DNA of 64,000 bases from Actinocatenispora thailandica (GCF_016865425.1 NZ_AP023355.1:3718198-3782197), one strand, 5' to 3'; numbered from the stretch's first letter, positions 27,071 to 37,731 are shown. Notes: a model not told the origin generated them from the letters alone. Numbers and translations: made by a program.

Positions 27071-27100
27071 CCCGCTGACCGGCGCAATCCGGTCGGCGGG
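27071..27100. terminator. Terminator after aminopeptidase P gene
   Basis: A 12-bp stem with one T-G wobble (27071-27082 with 27089-27100) and a 6-nt loop lies 10 bp after the stop codon, between convergent genes. Confidence 0.7.
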
Positions 27101-27226
27101 CGGAAACTCGGTCGTCTCGATGGTGAACCCGAACTGTTCGGGCAGCTCGACGGTGTCGCCGAACTGCTCGTGGTCGGACACCACCCTCCTCGCTCGTCGT
27201 GGATGTCAACGAAGGCTGTCGGGAGG

Positions 27227-27592
27227 CTACTGGGCCTCGGCGTCGACGGGGTGCAGGAACTCCAGGCGGTTGCCGTGGCAGTCGGCGGAGTGGAAGCGCC
27301 GCATGCCGGGGAAGTCGTCGTCCCAGTCGACCGGGTAGCCGGCGGCGGTCAGCCGCTCGGCGAGGGTGTCCAGGTCGGGCCAGATCAGGCCGGGATGCGC
27401 CTTGCGCGCCGGGCTGAAGTCGGCCTCGACGCCGAGGTGCAGTTCGACGCCGTGGCCGCGGAACCAGCAGCCGCCGCGCGCGGCGAGTACCGGCGGCTTG
27501 GGGATCTCGGTGAGCCCGAGAACGCCGGCGTAGAAGGCCCGCAGCGCGTCCTCGGTGCCGGCCGGGCAGGAGAGTTGGACGTGGTGGATCAT
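27227..27592 (-). CDS. VOC-family protein (glyoxalase/bleomycin resistance fold)
   Basis: A 121-residue vicinal-oxygen-chelate protein: MIHHVQLSCPAGTEDALRAFYAGVLGLTEIPKPP, a central VELHLGVEADF and a C-terminal GNRLEFLHP. His and Glu positions compatible with metal binding are present (HHVQL, VELHL, NRLEFLHP). The function could be a dioxygenase, a lyase or drug binding, and the sequence does not decide. It is convergent with the aminopeptidase gene. Confidence 0.87.
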   Translation of the reverse strand: MIHHVQLSCPAGTEDALRAFYAGVLGLTEIPKPPVLAARGGCWFRGHGVELHLGVEADFSPARKAHPGLIWPDLDTLAERLTAAGYPVDWDDDFPGMRRFHSADCHGNRLEFLHPVDAEAQ

Positions 27593-27703
27593 CGCGTGCT
27601 CCTCGGGTGTCCGGACATCGCGAGAGCAGCATGACCCGGGTTGCGCGAAATAGCAAGACGGACGTACGGTTTACTTCGACGGTCGGCGCCGGAGCCACCC
27701 CGC

Positions 27704-27717
27704 TGAGGCTTGCCTAA
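27704..27717. promoter_or_regulatory. DtxR/IdeR-like iron-box candidate upstream of acnA
   Basis: The site TGAGGCTTGCCTAA matches the core of actinobacterial iron boxes (TnAGGnTnGCCTnA) and lies about 60 bp upstream of the acnA start. Aconitase genes are iron-regulated in corynebacteria, so regulation is plausible. No matching symmetric right half follows. Confidence 0.45.
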
Positions 27718-27778
27718 GTAGGGCGGTGACCGGCCAGTACGCGAGACTGCAAGACATACCTGAGCGAAGGAGTACGAC

Positions 27779-30547
<2,769 letters not shown>

Positions 30548-30570
30548 TCGACCGGCACCACACCGCAAGC

Positions 30571-30602
30571 GGCGGCCGTCCACCCCGGACGGCCGCCGTT
30601 TC
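30571..30602 (+). terminator. Rho-independent-like terminator of acnA
   Basis: A perfect 11-bp stem (30571-30581 with 30587-30597), loop ACCCC, followed by GTTTCC, begins 24 bp after the acnA stop. Confidence 0.85.
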
Positions 30603-30705
30603 CGTGTGCCCGTCGGGGCTCCGGTTCGTGCCGGCAGCGGCGTCCGGGGCGTGCGGCGCCGGCGGGATGGCAGGTGCGCGCCAGCTGGCAGCAATACGTC
30701 GGACT

Positions 30706-30716
30706 TTTACCGTAAA
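30706..30716. promoter_or_regulatory. AT-rich promoter region with short palindrome before the DoxX gene
   Basis: TTTAC-C-GTAAA is a perfect 11-bp inverted repeat in an unusually AT-rich stretch (30700-30735) that also holds TATAGT. It lies about 95 bp upstream of the DoxX start. It may be an operator overlapping a promoter. The -35/-10 assignment is uncertain. Confidence 0.4.
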
Positions 30717-30809
30717 CAACCTTTATAGTTGGGCAACGCGTCGCCGGCGGACGGCCCGCATCGCCGCCGGCGACGCGTACCCCCTTGCCTCCGGCGGAAG
30801 GTCGATCCG

Positions 30810-31283
30810 ATGCCGCACCCCAACACCGACCGCCCCACCGATCCGGTACCCGCCGCCGTCGAGCCCGCACCACCGGGACCCGCGGCCGGCCCGGAACGCC
30901 CGAGGCGGGCCGTACCGCTGGGCGCGTTCCGGGTGGTGGTCGGCCTGCTGTTCGCCTGCCACGGCGCTTCCGCACTGTTCGACTGGCCCGCCGTCGCGCA
31001 GCACGCCGCCGGCTCCGTCGGCAGCTGGCCCGGCTGGTACGCGGCGGTCATCGAACTGGTCGGCGGCACCCTGGTGATGCTCGGGCTCGGCACCCGCGCC
31101 TGCGCGCTGATCTGCTCCGGCAGCATGGCGTTCGCATACTTCACCGTGCACCAACCGCACGCCCTGCTACCGATCGAGAACGGCGGCGAGCCGGCCGCCC
31201 TGTTCTGCTGGGCCTTCCTGGCGATCGCGGTCACCGGCCCCGGCCCCTACGCCCTCGACGCCGCCCTCCGCCGCGCCCGCTGA
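30810..31283 (+). CDS. DoxX-family membrane protein
   Basis: A 157-residue protein with a Pro-rich cytoplasmic N-terminus of about 35 residues and four predicted helices. It shows the DoxX pattern: RVVVGLLFACHGASALFDW, GWYAAVIELVGGTLVMLGLGTR and AFAYFTVHQPHALLPIENGGEPAALFCWAFL. DoxX proteins are linked to redox or thiol stress and sometimes to quinone pools. The ATG at 30810 with GGAAGG upstream is preferred over an earlier start in a basic, low-complexity stretch. It appears monocistronic. Confidence 0.88.
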   Translation: MPHPNTDRPTDPVPAAVEPAPPGPAAGPERPRRAVPLGAFRVVVGLLFACHGASALFDWPAVAQHAAGSVGSWPGWYAAVIELVGGTLVMLGLGTRACALICSGSMAFAYFTVHQPHALLPIENGGEPAALFCWAFLAIAVTGPGPYALDAALRRAR

Positions 31284-31345
31284 CCCCGATGGCCGAGGCG
31301 ATCCCGCCGAGCCGAAGTCGGCGGGGGTACGGATAGGGTCGGGGG

Positions 31346-32071
31346 ATGGTGGATGCCGCTGCCGACGTGGTCGGCGATCTTGCCCCGAGCGGGGTGCTGC
31401 GAGCCGCGATCAACCTGGGGAATCCGGTGCTCGCACAGGGTTCGGCGGACGCGCCGGCGGGGGTGACGGTGGCGATCGCCCGGGCGGTCGCGGACCGGCT
31501 CGGGGTGCCCGTCGAGTTCGTCTGCTTCGACGCCGCCCGCAAGTCGTACCAGGCGATGATCTCCGGCGCCGCGGACATCTGCTTCCTCGCGATCGAGCCC
31601 GCGCGCGAAGCGGACGTGGCGTTCACCGCGCCGTACGTGGTGATCGAGGGGGTGTTCGCGGTACCGCAGGGCTCGCCGCTGCGCACCGTCGCCGACGTCG
31701 ATGCCCCGGGCGTGCGCATCGCGGTCAAGCAGGGCTCCGCCTACGACCTGTACCTGACCCGCACGCTGCGGCACGCCACCCTGGTGCGCGGCGCGGAGTC
31801 GATCGAGGTGTTCCGCGCCGGCGGTGTCGAGGCGGTGGCCGGCATCCGGCAGCCGCTGACCGGGATCGTCGCGGCCGACCCGGACCTGCGGCTGATCGAC
31901 GAGCGGTTCATGCAGATCCGGCAGGCCGTCGGTACCACCCGGGACCGGGCGGCGGGATCGATCGAGTTCCTGCGGGCCAGCGTCGAGGCGCTCAAGGCGG
32001 ACGGCACCGTGGCCGCCGCGCTGCGCGACTCGCACCAGTCCGACACCCTGCTCGCCCCGCCGGCCGGATAG
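31346..32071 (+). CDS. Solute-binding-protein-like (SBP_bac_3) protein without signal peptide
   Basis: A 241-residue protein with the family-3 periplasmic binding fold: GVLRAAINLGNPVLAQ, GVTVAIARAVADRLGVPVEFV, ISGAADICFLAIEPAREADVAFTAPYVVIEGVFAV and IAVKQGSAYDLYLTRTL. There is no signal peptide or lipobox and no neighbouring permease or ATPase. It may therefore be a cytosolic binding or enzyme domain (cyclohexadienyl-dehydratase-like proteins share this fold). The function is unassigned. Confidence 0.75.
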   Translation: MVDAAADVVGDLAPSGVLRAAINLGNPVLAQGSADAPAGVTVAIARAVADRLGVPVEFVCFDAARKSYQAMISGAADICFLAIEPAREADVAFTAPYVVIEGVFAVPQGSPLRTVADVDAPGVRIAVKQGSAYDLYLTRTLRHATLVRGAESIEVFRAGGVEAVAGIRQPLTGIVAADPDLRLIDERFMQIRQAVGTTRDRAAGSIEFLRASVEALKADGTVAAALRDSHQSDTLLAPPAG

Positions 32072-32085
32072 TCCACTGTGGATGG

Positions 32086-33276
32086 TCAGGCGGCGGAGGC
32101 GTCCCAGTCGATGCGGTAGCCGTACTGCCAGGCCATCTTCTCCGGCTTGGCGAACGAGCGCATCGCCACCGGCAGGACCAGATCGCGCAGCACCCGGGCG
32201 ACGGGGCCGGCCGCCTTGTTGCTGTTGGTGCGGGCACCGGCCGCGATGATGCGTTCCACCCGGGACCGGCGCAGCCGCTCGTACGCGGTGAACGCACGCT
32301 GCGGCGGCAGGTCGCGCAGGCAGCGGCCCAGCTGCACCGCGGACTCCATCGCGAGCGACGCACCCTGGCCGGAGGACGGCGAGGTGGCGTGCGCGGCGTC
32401 GCCGACGAGCACCACCCGGCCGCGGTGCCAGGTCGGTACCGTCGGCAGGTCCTCGACCGGGCCGACGACGAGCAGGTCGTCCGGATCGGTACGGCCGATC
32501 AGGTCCGGGGCGAGGGTGCGGTCGCCGGCGAACGCGGCACGCAGCCGCTCCAGCCACACCCGGTTGGGCACCGCGCGCTGCTCGGCCAGCGACAGCGGCG
32601 TGTCTCGCGGCAGGTTGACGAACCAGCCACCGAGGCCGCCCTCGTACACCAGGTAGCCGCAGAAGGCGCGCTTGCCGAACACCATGTGCATCTTGCCGCC
32701 GGTCGACTCGCCGGCATCCGGGACCAGCGCACCGAAGTTCAGCAGCCCGCCATAGCGGGGTGCCGGTGCGCCCCGGTCGATCAGGCCGCGGGTGGTCGAC
32801 CGGATGCCGTCCGCGCCGACCAGGATGTCGGCGGTCGCGCTGGTACCGTCGGCGAACCGGGCGGTGACCGCGGATCCGTCGTCCGCCAGCGACACCAACC
32901 GCTTGCCGTGCTCGACGGCGATGCCCCGGCCGATCGCCTCGTCGTACAGCGCGCGGTACAGGTCGGCGCGCTGCACCAGCAGCTGATCCGGCAGCCCCGG
33001 CGGGGTGCCGAGTTCGGCCAGCACCTTGCCGGTCCAGCTGCGCAGCAGCATCGCGGTCATCGGGGTACCGATCTCGTCGAGCACGTGCCCGGCGTCCAGC
33101 ACGTCCAGCGCGGCGCGGCCGTTGGGCGCGATGCTCAGCATGGCACCGACCCCGTCGGCGGTGCCGTCGTACGCCTCGTACACGGTGGCGGTGATCCCGG
33201 CGCGTTGCAGCGCCAGCGCGGTCACCGGCCCGGCGATACCGCCGCCGACGACGATCGCGGTTCTGGTGTCGGTCAT
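32086..33276 (-). CDS. FAD-dependent monooxygenase (PHBH fold)
   Basis: A 396-residue flavoprotein hydroxylase with the three FAD/NADPH motifs: TAIVVGGGIAGPVTALALQRAG (Rossmann), ADILVGADGIRSTTR (DG motif) and GRVVLVGDAAHATSPSSGQGASLAMESA (GD motif). Its ATG overlaps the stop of the upstream PadR gene (ATGA), so the two are translationally coupled. Relatives hydroxylate aromatic compounds or inactivate antibiotics. The substrate here is unknown. Confidence 0.92.
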   Translation of the reverse strand: MTDTRTAIVVGGGIAGPVTALALQRAGITATVYEAYDGTADGVGAMLSIAPNGRAALDVLDAGHVLDEIGTPMTAMLLRSWTGKVLAELGTPPGLPDQLLVQRADLYRALYDEAIGRGIAVEHGKRLVSLADDGSAVTARFADGTSATADILVGADGIRSTTRGLIDRGAPAPRYGGLLNFGALVPDAGESTGGKMHMVFGKRAFCGYLVYEGGLGGWFVNLPRDTPLSLAEQRAVPNRVWLERLRAAFAGDRTLAPDLIGRTDPDDLLVVGPVEDLPTVPTWHRGRVVLVGDAAHATSPSSGQGASLAMESAVQLGRCLRDLPPQRAFTAYERLRRSRVERIIAAGARTNSNKAAGPVARVLRDLVLPVAMRSFAKPEKMAWQYGYRIDWDASAA

Positions 33277-33896
33277 GGTTGCTCTCCCCTTGGCGCCTGC
33301 GGGCCGGCGTGGAAGTCGGCCCAGAGCGCACTCCAGTCGTTGTGCGGATCGGTGATGCGGTCGCGGAACGACTCGACGAACGACACCTCGGCGTCCAGCA
33401 GGGCGAGCCGGTACTCCTCCTCCACGAGGAACAGCCCGGGCACTCCCTGAGCGGTGGCCGTGTCGATGATGGTGCGGATCTCGGTGCGCTGCTCGGCGAG
33501 CCGGGCCAGTCGCTGCGCGAGCAGCACGAGCACCTCGTCCGGCGGCAGCGCGGCGACCAGCGAGAGCGCGGCGACGAACTGCGGGTACTCGTGTTTCGGG
33601 TCGCCGACCAGGTCGCGCAGCCAGTCGCGCACCTCGGCGCGGCCGGCGTCGGTCAGCGCGTACACGGTGCGTTCCGGCCGGGCGCCCTGTCGGCTGGTCT
33701 GCTGCGCGGCGATGAAGCCGGCCCGCTCCAGCTGGCCGACCACCATGTACAGCGAGCCGTGGTTGAACTTGATGCTGCGCACGTCGTTGTTGTCGCGCAG
33801 GGTGCGGCTCAGCTCGTACGGGTGCATCGGGCGCTGGATCAGGTAGCACAGCACGGCCAGGCCGAGCAGGTTGCCGACCTTGCGCTTCGTCGCCAT
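33273..33896 (-). CDS. PadR-family transcriptional regulator
   Basis: A 207-residue PadR regulator with an N-terminal winged helix (LGLAVLCYLIQRPMHPYELSRTLRD, SLYMVVGQLERAGFI and ERTVYALTDAGRAEVRDWL) and a C-terminal helical dimerisation domain. It is the first gene of a two-gene unit with the FAD monooxygenase, overlapping by 4 bp, and probably represses it in response to the monooxygenase substrate. A palindrome flanked by direct repeats lies immediately upstream. Confidence 0.92.
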   Translation of the reverse strand: MATKRKVGNLLGLAVLCYLIQRPMHPYELSRTLRDNNDVRSIKFNHGSLYMVVGQLERAGFIAAQQTSRQGARPERTVYALTDAGRAEVRDWLRDLVGDPKHEYPQFVAALSLVAALPPDEVLVLLAQRLARLAEQRTEIRTIIDTATAQGVPGLFLVEEEYRLALLDAEVSFVESFRDRITDPHNDWSALWADFHAGPQAPRGEQP

Positions 33897-33924
33897 GGGT
33901 CATCGTCCGATCTGTTGGTCAGGA

Positions 33925-33961
33925 TCAACTATTACTGATCGACTAGTCAGTGTCAACTATT
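33925..33961. promoter_or_regulatory. PadR operator/promoter candidate
   Basis: An inverted repeat ACTGA-N8-TCAGT (33934-33951) is flanked by two copies of TCAACTATT (33925-33933 and 33953-33961). This AT-rich block starts 29 bp upstream of the PadR start codon. PadR proteins typically bind such dyads and autoregulate. Confidence 0.6.
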
Positions 33962-34009
33962 TGTCGAATCGCATCGGCGCCGGACCCGCGCGCCCGGTAG
34001 CTTGGCCCC

Positions 34010-34540
34010 GTGGCCACCACCTTCACCCACCACCGCACCGACCGACTCGACCTGCGGGCGGTCGCCGACACCGACCTCGACGCGCTGTTCGCGCTGCACG
34101 GCGATCCCGACGGCTGGCACCACTTCCCCGCCGGCCGGCACACCGACATCGCCACCACCCGCGCCTTCCTCGACCTGGTGCTCGGCGGCTGGGCGGCCGA
34201 CGGGCTGAGCTACTGGGCGGTGCGCCGACCCGGCGACGAGACGCTGATCGGGCTCGGCGGCGTCCGTCGCCTGCCGGACCGCAGCTGGAACCTGGCCTAC
34301 CGGTTCGCCACCGCGGCGCGCGGCCACGGGTACGCACAGGAGGTCGCCCGCGCCGGCATCGCGGCGGCCGGCGCGGTCGACCCGTCGGTACCGGTGATCG
34401 CCTGGATCGACGACACGAACGCGGCCTCTATCCGGGTGGCCGAGCGGGTCGGCCTCGACTTCCAGGGCCGGCGGCCATCGTCCGACGGCACGCCGCTGCT
34501 CGCCTACGCCGACCGAGCGCTGCCACCGGCGGAGGACTAG
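34010..34540 (+). CDS. GNAT-family N-acetyltransferase (RimJ/RimL-like)
   Basis: A 176-residue acetyltransferase. It has the RTDRLDLRAVADTDLDALFALHGDP start typical of Acetyltransf_3, the acetyl-CoA loop in YRFATAARGHGYAQEVARAGI and a C-terminal NAASIRVAERVGLDFQGRR. The GTG start lies at 34010. The stop codon TAG overlaps the first bases of a 165-bp inverted-repeat element, so the native C-terminus may have been changed by an insertion. The substrate is unknown. Confidence 0.88.
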   Translation: MATTFTHHRTDRLDLRAVADTDLDALFALHGDPDGWHHFPAGRHTDIATTRAFLDLVLGGWAADGLSYWAVRRPGDETLIGLGGVRRLPDRSWNLAYRFATAARGHGYAQEVARAGIAAAGAVDPSVPVIAWIDDTNAASIRVAERVGLDFQGRRPSSDGTPLLAYADRALPPAED

Positions 34541-34703
34541 GGCGTGTCTTCATGGCTCCGCCCGGGCGAGCCGGAGTCCGTCTGTTCGCTCGCAAGGCGC
34601 AGGTGCGGGTGCATACCGGTGTCGGATGCGCCCGTGCCGACAACGCCGCGAGCGGGCGAACGGGCCCGACGCAGCAGGGTGGCTGGCCGTGAAGACACGC
34701 CCT
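34539..34703. mobile_element. MITE-like element with 14-bp terminal inverted repeats
   Basis: The ends are perfect inverted repeats: AGGGCGTGTCTTCA at 34539-34552 and TGAAGACACGCCCT at 34690-34703. The two arms remain imperfectly complementary inwards (for example GTTCGCTCGC against a GCGAGCGGGCGAAC arm), so most of the 165 bp can fold as one long hairpin. It has no coding capacity. The ends resemble those of actinomycete IS elements as I recall them. No clear target-site duplication is visible. Confidence 0.6.
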
Positions 34704-34772
34704 GGCGCCCGCCCCGAAGCCCGCGGGCGGGCTTCGACCCAGGCCCGGGGCGCGCGGCACGCGCGACGCGCG

Positions 34773-35885
34773 TCACGGCGCCACCGCGAGCAGGAAGCGG
34801 CGCAACGCCCGGCGGTACGGCCCGAGCGTGGCCAGGTCCGCGTACTCGGCGGGGCCGTGCTGACCGTCGCCATCGATGCCGAACGCGACGGCCGGGATGC
34901 CGACCGCGGCCAGGTGCCGGGAGTCCGCGGCACCGTGCTTGCGCAGGAAGCCGCCCGGGTAGCCCTCGGCCCGGACCGCGTCGCGCAGCGCCCGCACCTC
35001 CATCGACCCCTCGTCGGCGCGATGCGGCGGATCGAACCGGTCCAGCCGTACCGCCACGTCCGGGCCGACCAGCTCCACCAGCGCCGCCACCACCTCGTCC
35101 GGGGCGCGGCCGGCGAACCGGGTGTCCTCCGGCGGGTAACGGATGTCCAGCCGGGCCTGCGCCTGCGCCGGTACCTGGTTGATCGCGGTGTCGGCCGTCT
35201 CGATCGCGGCGAGGTTCACGGTGGCGCGCCACACCGGTTCGGCCGGCGGCGGGTACTCGGCGAGCAGCCGCTCGACCGCCCGAACCAGCCGCAGCACCGC
35301 GTTGTCACCGAGCCACGGGTACGCGCCGTGCGCGGCCCGGCCGACCGCGGTCAGCGTCACGTCCGCGATGCCCTTGGACTCGGTCACCAGCTCCAGCCCG
35401 CTGAACTCCCCCACGATCGCGAAGCCGGCCCGGACGCCCTGCGCCACCTGGTGCGCGGTGCCGTGGTAGCCGCCGAGTTCCTCGTCGGTGACCAGTTGCA
35501 GGCCGAGCGGGTAGGGCAGCACGTCGGCCAGCTCGCGAAACGCCAGCGCGAGCGCCAGCGCGGTGACCTTCATGTCCTGCGCGCCCCGGGCGTACAGCCG
35601 GTCGCCGACGCGGCGCGGGACGAACTGGTCGGGAGAACCCGGCAGCACGTCCAGGTGCGCGTTGAGCAGCACCCGGAACGTCGGCCGGCGCGGCGCCGGC
35701 CGGTACACCAGGGCACTCGGCCGGCCGCCGGAGGCGAACCGTTCCACCGTGACACCGGGGCCGAGCAGGCCCAGTACCAGGTCGAGGGCGGCATGCAGGG
35801 CGTCCGGGTGCGCGGCGGTGGACTCGACCGCGAGCAGCCGGTCCGCGACCGCGAGCAGTTCGTCGTCCTCGATGCGCTCCCCCAC
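34773..35885 (-). CDS. M20-family metallopeptidase/deacylase
   Basis: A 370-residue zinc hydrolase of the ArgE/DapE/CPG2 group. Metal ligands appear as LLNAHLDVLPG (His/Asp), ARGAQDMKV (bridging Asp), VTDEELGGYHGT (Glu-Glu) and SRHLAAVGIPAVAFG, with the dimerisation insert AHGAYPWLGDNAVLRL. The GTG at 35885 (GERIEDDELL) is the best start. The longer upstream frame is low-complexity Arg/Pro. The substrate (peptide, acyl-amino acid or carbamate) is undetermined. It ends just left of a palindromic GACGCGCGTC hairpin. Confidence 0.87.
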   Translation of the reverse strand: MGERIEDDELLAVADRLLAVESTAAHPDALHAALDLVLGLLGPGVTVERFASGGRPSALVYRPAPRRPTFRVLLNAHLDVLPGSPDQFVPRRVGDRLYARGAQDMKVTALALALAFRELADVLPYPLGLQLVTDEELGGYHGTAHQVAQGVRAGFAIVGEFSGLELVTESKGIADVTLTAVGRAAHGAYPWLGDNAVLRLVRAVERLLAEYPPPAEPVWRATVNLAAIETADTAINQVPAQAQARLDIRYPPEDTRFAGRAPDEVVAALVELVGPDVAVRLDRFDPPHRADEGSMEVRALRDAVRAEGYPGGFLRKHGAADSRHLAAVGIPAVAFGIDGDGQHGPAEYADLATLGPYRRALRRFLLAVAP

Positions 35886-36010
35886 CGCGCCAGCATCGCA
35901 CCGGCGAGCGGCCCGACCGGCACACCGCGCCGGGCACGCACCGATGCCCCCGTGCCGACGGCTGACGCGGGGGTGGGGGCTACCGGACCGGACGGCCCGG
36001 CTCGGCTGGT

Positions 36011-36226
36011 CTAGGGCAGCGTGTAGGGGTTGCCGGCGGAGATCGCCTCGGCGGCGCCGTCGACCAGATCCTTGCGGGGGGTGGTGCCGGCCTGGCGAAG
36101 TTCGTCCAGGATCGCCTGCCGTACCGCGGGAACCGGCCGGCGCGCGTGGCTGTCGTGCACGCGGTCGAACACCCCCTGGTACTGGACCCGGACAAATCGC
36201 TGGATCTCGGCCTCCAGATCGATCAT
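36011..36226 (-). CDS. Conserved-looking small protein of unknown function
   Basis: A 71-residue protein, MIDLEAEIQRFVRVQYQGVF..., with predicted helices, charged composition and an ordinary C-terminus (SAGNPYTLP). It has no recognised domain. Codon use matches real genes: third positions are GC-rich and there is no competing frame. The ATG at 36226 lies in the divergent region shared with the iron-box-controlled fusion gene. I do not recognise it. Confidence 0.55.
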   Translation of the reverse strand: MIDLEAEIQRFVRVQYQGVFDRVHDSHARRPVPAVRQAILDELRQAGTTPRKDLVDGAAEAISAGNPYTLP

Positions 36227-36302
36227 GGGTCGAGGCTAGGGCACATGACGCAACTGGCAAGATCGGCCGATCGGTCAGAGTCGATGACGGCGACAAACTC
36301 GG

Positions 36303-36321
36303 TTAGGGTTGCCTCACTCGA
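36303..36321 (+). promoter_or_regulatory. DtxR/IdeR iron-box-like site
   Basis: The 19-mer starting TTAGGGTTGCCTCA agrees at about 13 of 19 positions with the mycobacterial/streptomycete iron-box consensus that I recall. It lies about 22 bp upstream of the gene whose first half is a siderophore-interacting reductase, the classical target of such regulators. Confidence 0.6.
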
Positions 36322-36342
36322 TCTTTGTGGAGGTAGCCGCCG

Positions 36343-37686
36343 ATGCCCGAACGATCCCGGCGCGGACAGTTGACCAGCCTGACCGTCGTCCGCACCGAGT
36401 GGCTCACGCCGCACCTGGTGCGGGTGGCGGCCGGTGGCCCCGGCCTCGCGGAGTTCCGGGCCAACGAGTTCACCGACCAGTACGTGAAGGTCGTATTCCG
36501 GCGCCCCGGGGTGGAGTACCCGGAGCCGTTCGACCTCGGCACCGCCCGCGAGCAGCTGCCCCGCGAGCAGTGGCCGGTGCTGCGCACCTACACGGTGCGC
36601 GGGATCAGCGCGGACGAGCTGGTCCTCGACTTCGTCTACCACGGCGAGCAGGGGCTGGCCGGACCGTGGGCCGCCGGCCTCAAGCCGGGCGACGAGGTAC
36701 TGCTCGCCGGACCGGGCGGCGCCTACGCGCCGGACCCGAGCGCCGACTGGCACCTGCTGGCCGGCGACGAGTCGGCGCTGCCGGCCATCGCCGTCGCCCT
36801 CGAGCGCATCCCCGACACGACCCCCGCCTGGGCGTTCATCGAGGTCGACGGCCCGGCCGAGGAGGTGGCGCTGGCGGCCGGCGCGCGGACCACGGTGCGC
36901 TGGCTGCACCGCGGCTCCGGCCCGAGCCTGCCCGAAGCGGTCCGGGCACTGCCGGTCCCGGCCGGCCGCGGGCACGCGTTCGTGCACGGCGAGGCGGGCG
37001 ACGTGAAGGCGCTGCGCGGGTATCTTTTCGACGAGTTGGGCCTCGCCCGCGACCAGGTGTCGATCTCCGGCTACTGGCGCCGCGGCATGGACGACGAGGC
37101 GTTCCGGGTGGCCAAGCGGGCCGAACGCGAGGCCGAGTCGGCCACCGAGAACGCCACCACCACAGGCAACTCCGCATCCCGGGAGGACACGGTGTCGGTA
37201 CTGGATCTGCCCATCGGCACGCTGGAAGGCGCGCCGAGCTCGCTTGGTGAGCTCGCCGACGGCAACGCACTGCTGGTCGTCAACGTGGCGTCGAAGTGCG
37301 GGCTGACCCCGCAGTACACGGCGCTGGAGAAGCTCGCCGGCGACTACGCCGGGCGCGGGCTGACGGTCGTCGGCGTGCCGTGCAACCAGTTCGGCGAGCA
37401 GGAGCCGGGCAGCCCGGCCGAGATCCGCACGTTCTGCTCCACCTCCTACGGGGTGAGCTTCCCGCTGACCGAGAAGGTCGAGGTGAACGGCCCGGGCCGG
37501 CACCCGGTGTACCAGGTGCTGACCGGCACCGCAGACGCCGACGGCGCGGCCGGCGACGTGCAGTGGAACTTCGAGAAGTTCGTCCTCGCCCCGGACGGTA
37601 CGGTCGTCGCCCGGCACCGCCCGACCACCGTGCCGGACGACCCGACCGTCCTCGCGAGCATCGACACCGCGCTCGCCACCCGCTGA
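36343..37686 (+). CDS. Fusion: siderophore-interacting FAD reductase + glutathione peroxidase
   Basis: A 447-residue open frame. Residues 1-265 form a siderophore-interacting protein: an FAD-binding barrel with LRTYTVR, an NAD-like domain with LLAGDESALPAIAVALE, and the C-terminal motif SISGYWRRGMDDEAFR. Residues 284-447 form a Cys-type glutathione/thioredoxin peroxidase with Cys319 (NVASKCGLTPQY), Gln349 (PCNQFGEQEPG) and Trp408-Asn409 (VQWNFEKF). An in-frame GTG at 37192, preceded by GGGAGG, could start a separate peroxidase. There is no stop between the parts. Expected roles are ferric-siderophore reduction and peroxide removal. Confidence 0.88.
   Translation: MPERSRRGQLTSLTVVRTEWLTPHLVRVAAGGPGLAEFRANEFTDQYVKVVFRRPGVEYPEPFDLGTAREQLPREQWPVLRTYTVRGISADELVLDFVYHGEQGLAGPWAAGLKPGDEVLLAGPGGAYAPDPSADWHLLAGDESALPAIAVALERIPDTTPAWAFIEVDGPAEEVALAAGARTTVRWLHRGSGPSLPEAVRALPVPAGRGHAFVHGEAGDVKALRGYLFDELGLARDQVSISGYWRRGMDDEAFRVAKRAEREAESATENATTTGNSASREDTVSVLDLPIGTLEGAPSSLGELADGNALLVVNVASKCGLTPQYTALEKLAGDYAGRGLTVVGVPCNQFGEQEPGSPAEIRTFCSTSYGVSFPLTEKVEVNGPGRHPVYQVLTGTADADGAAGDVQWNFEKFVLAPDGTVVARHRPTTVPDDPTVLASIDTALATR
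37182..37194 (+). promoter_or_regulatory. Internal ribosome-binding site and GTG start for a stand-alone peroxidase
   Basis: GGGAGG followed 5 nt later by GTG lies exactly where stand-alone glutathione peroxidases begin (SVLDLPIGTLEG). The gene could therefore yield both a 447-residue fusion and a 164-residue peroxidase. Confidence 0.55.
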
Positions 37687-37696
37687 CCGACCTCTC

Positions 37697-37731
37697 GTGC
37701 GGCGGCACCGATCCGTTCGGTGCCGCCGCAC
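37697..37731 (+). terminator. Terminator of the reductase-peroxidase gene
   Basis: A perfect 15-bp stem (37697-37711 with 37717-37731) and a 5-nt loop lie 11 bp after the stop codon. Confidence 0.85.

Noticed and set aside
24071-27184. 1037-codon open frame on the minus strand
   Set aside because: Antisense to the YhgE, TetR and aminopeptidase genes, with low-complexity composition. The sense-strand genes have clear domains and metal ligands.
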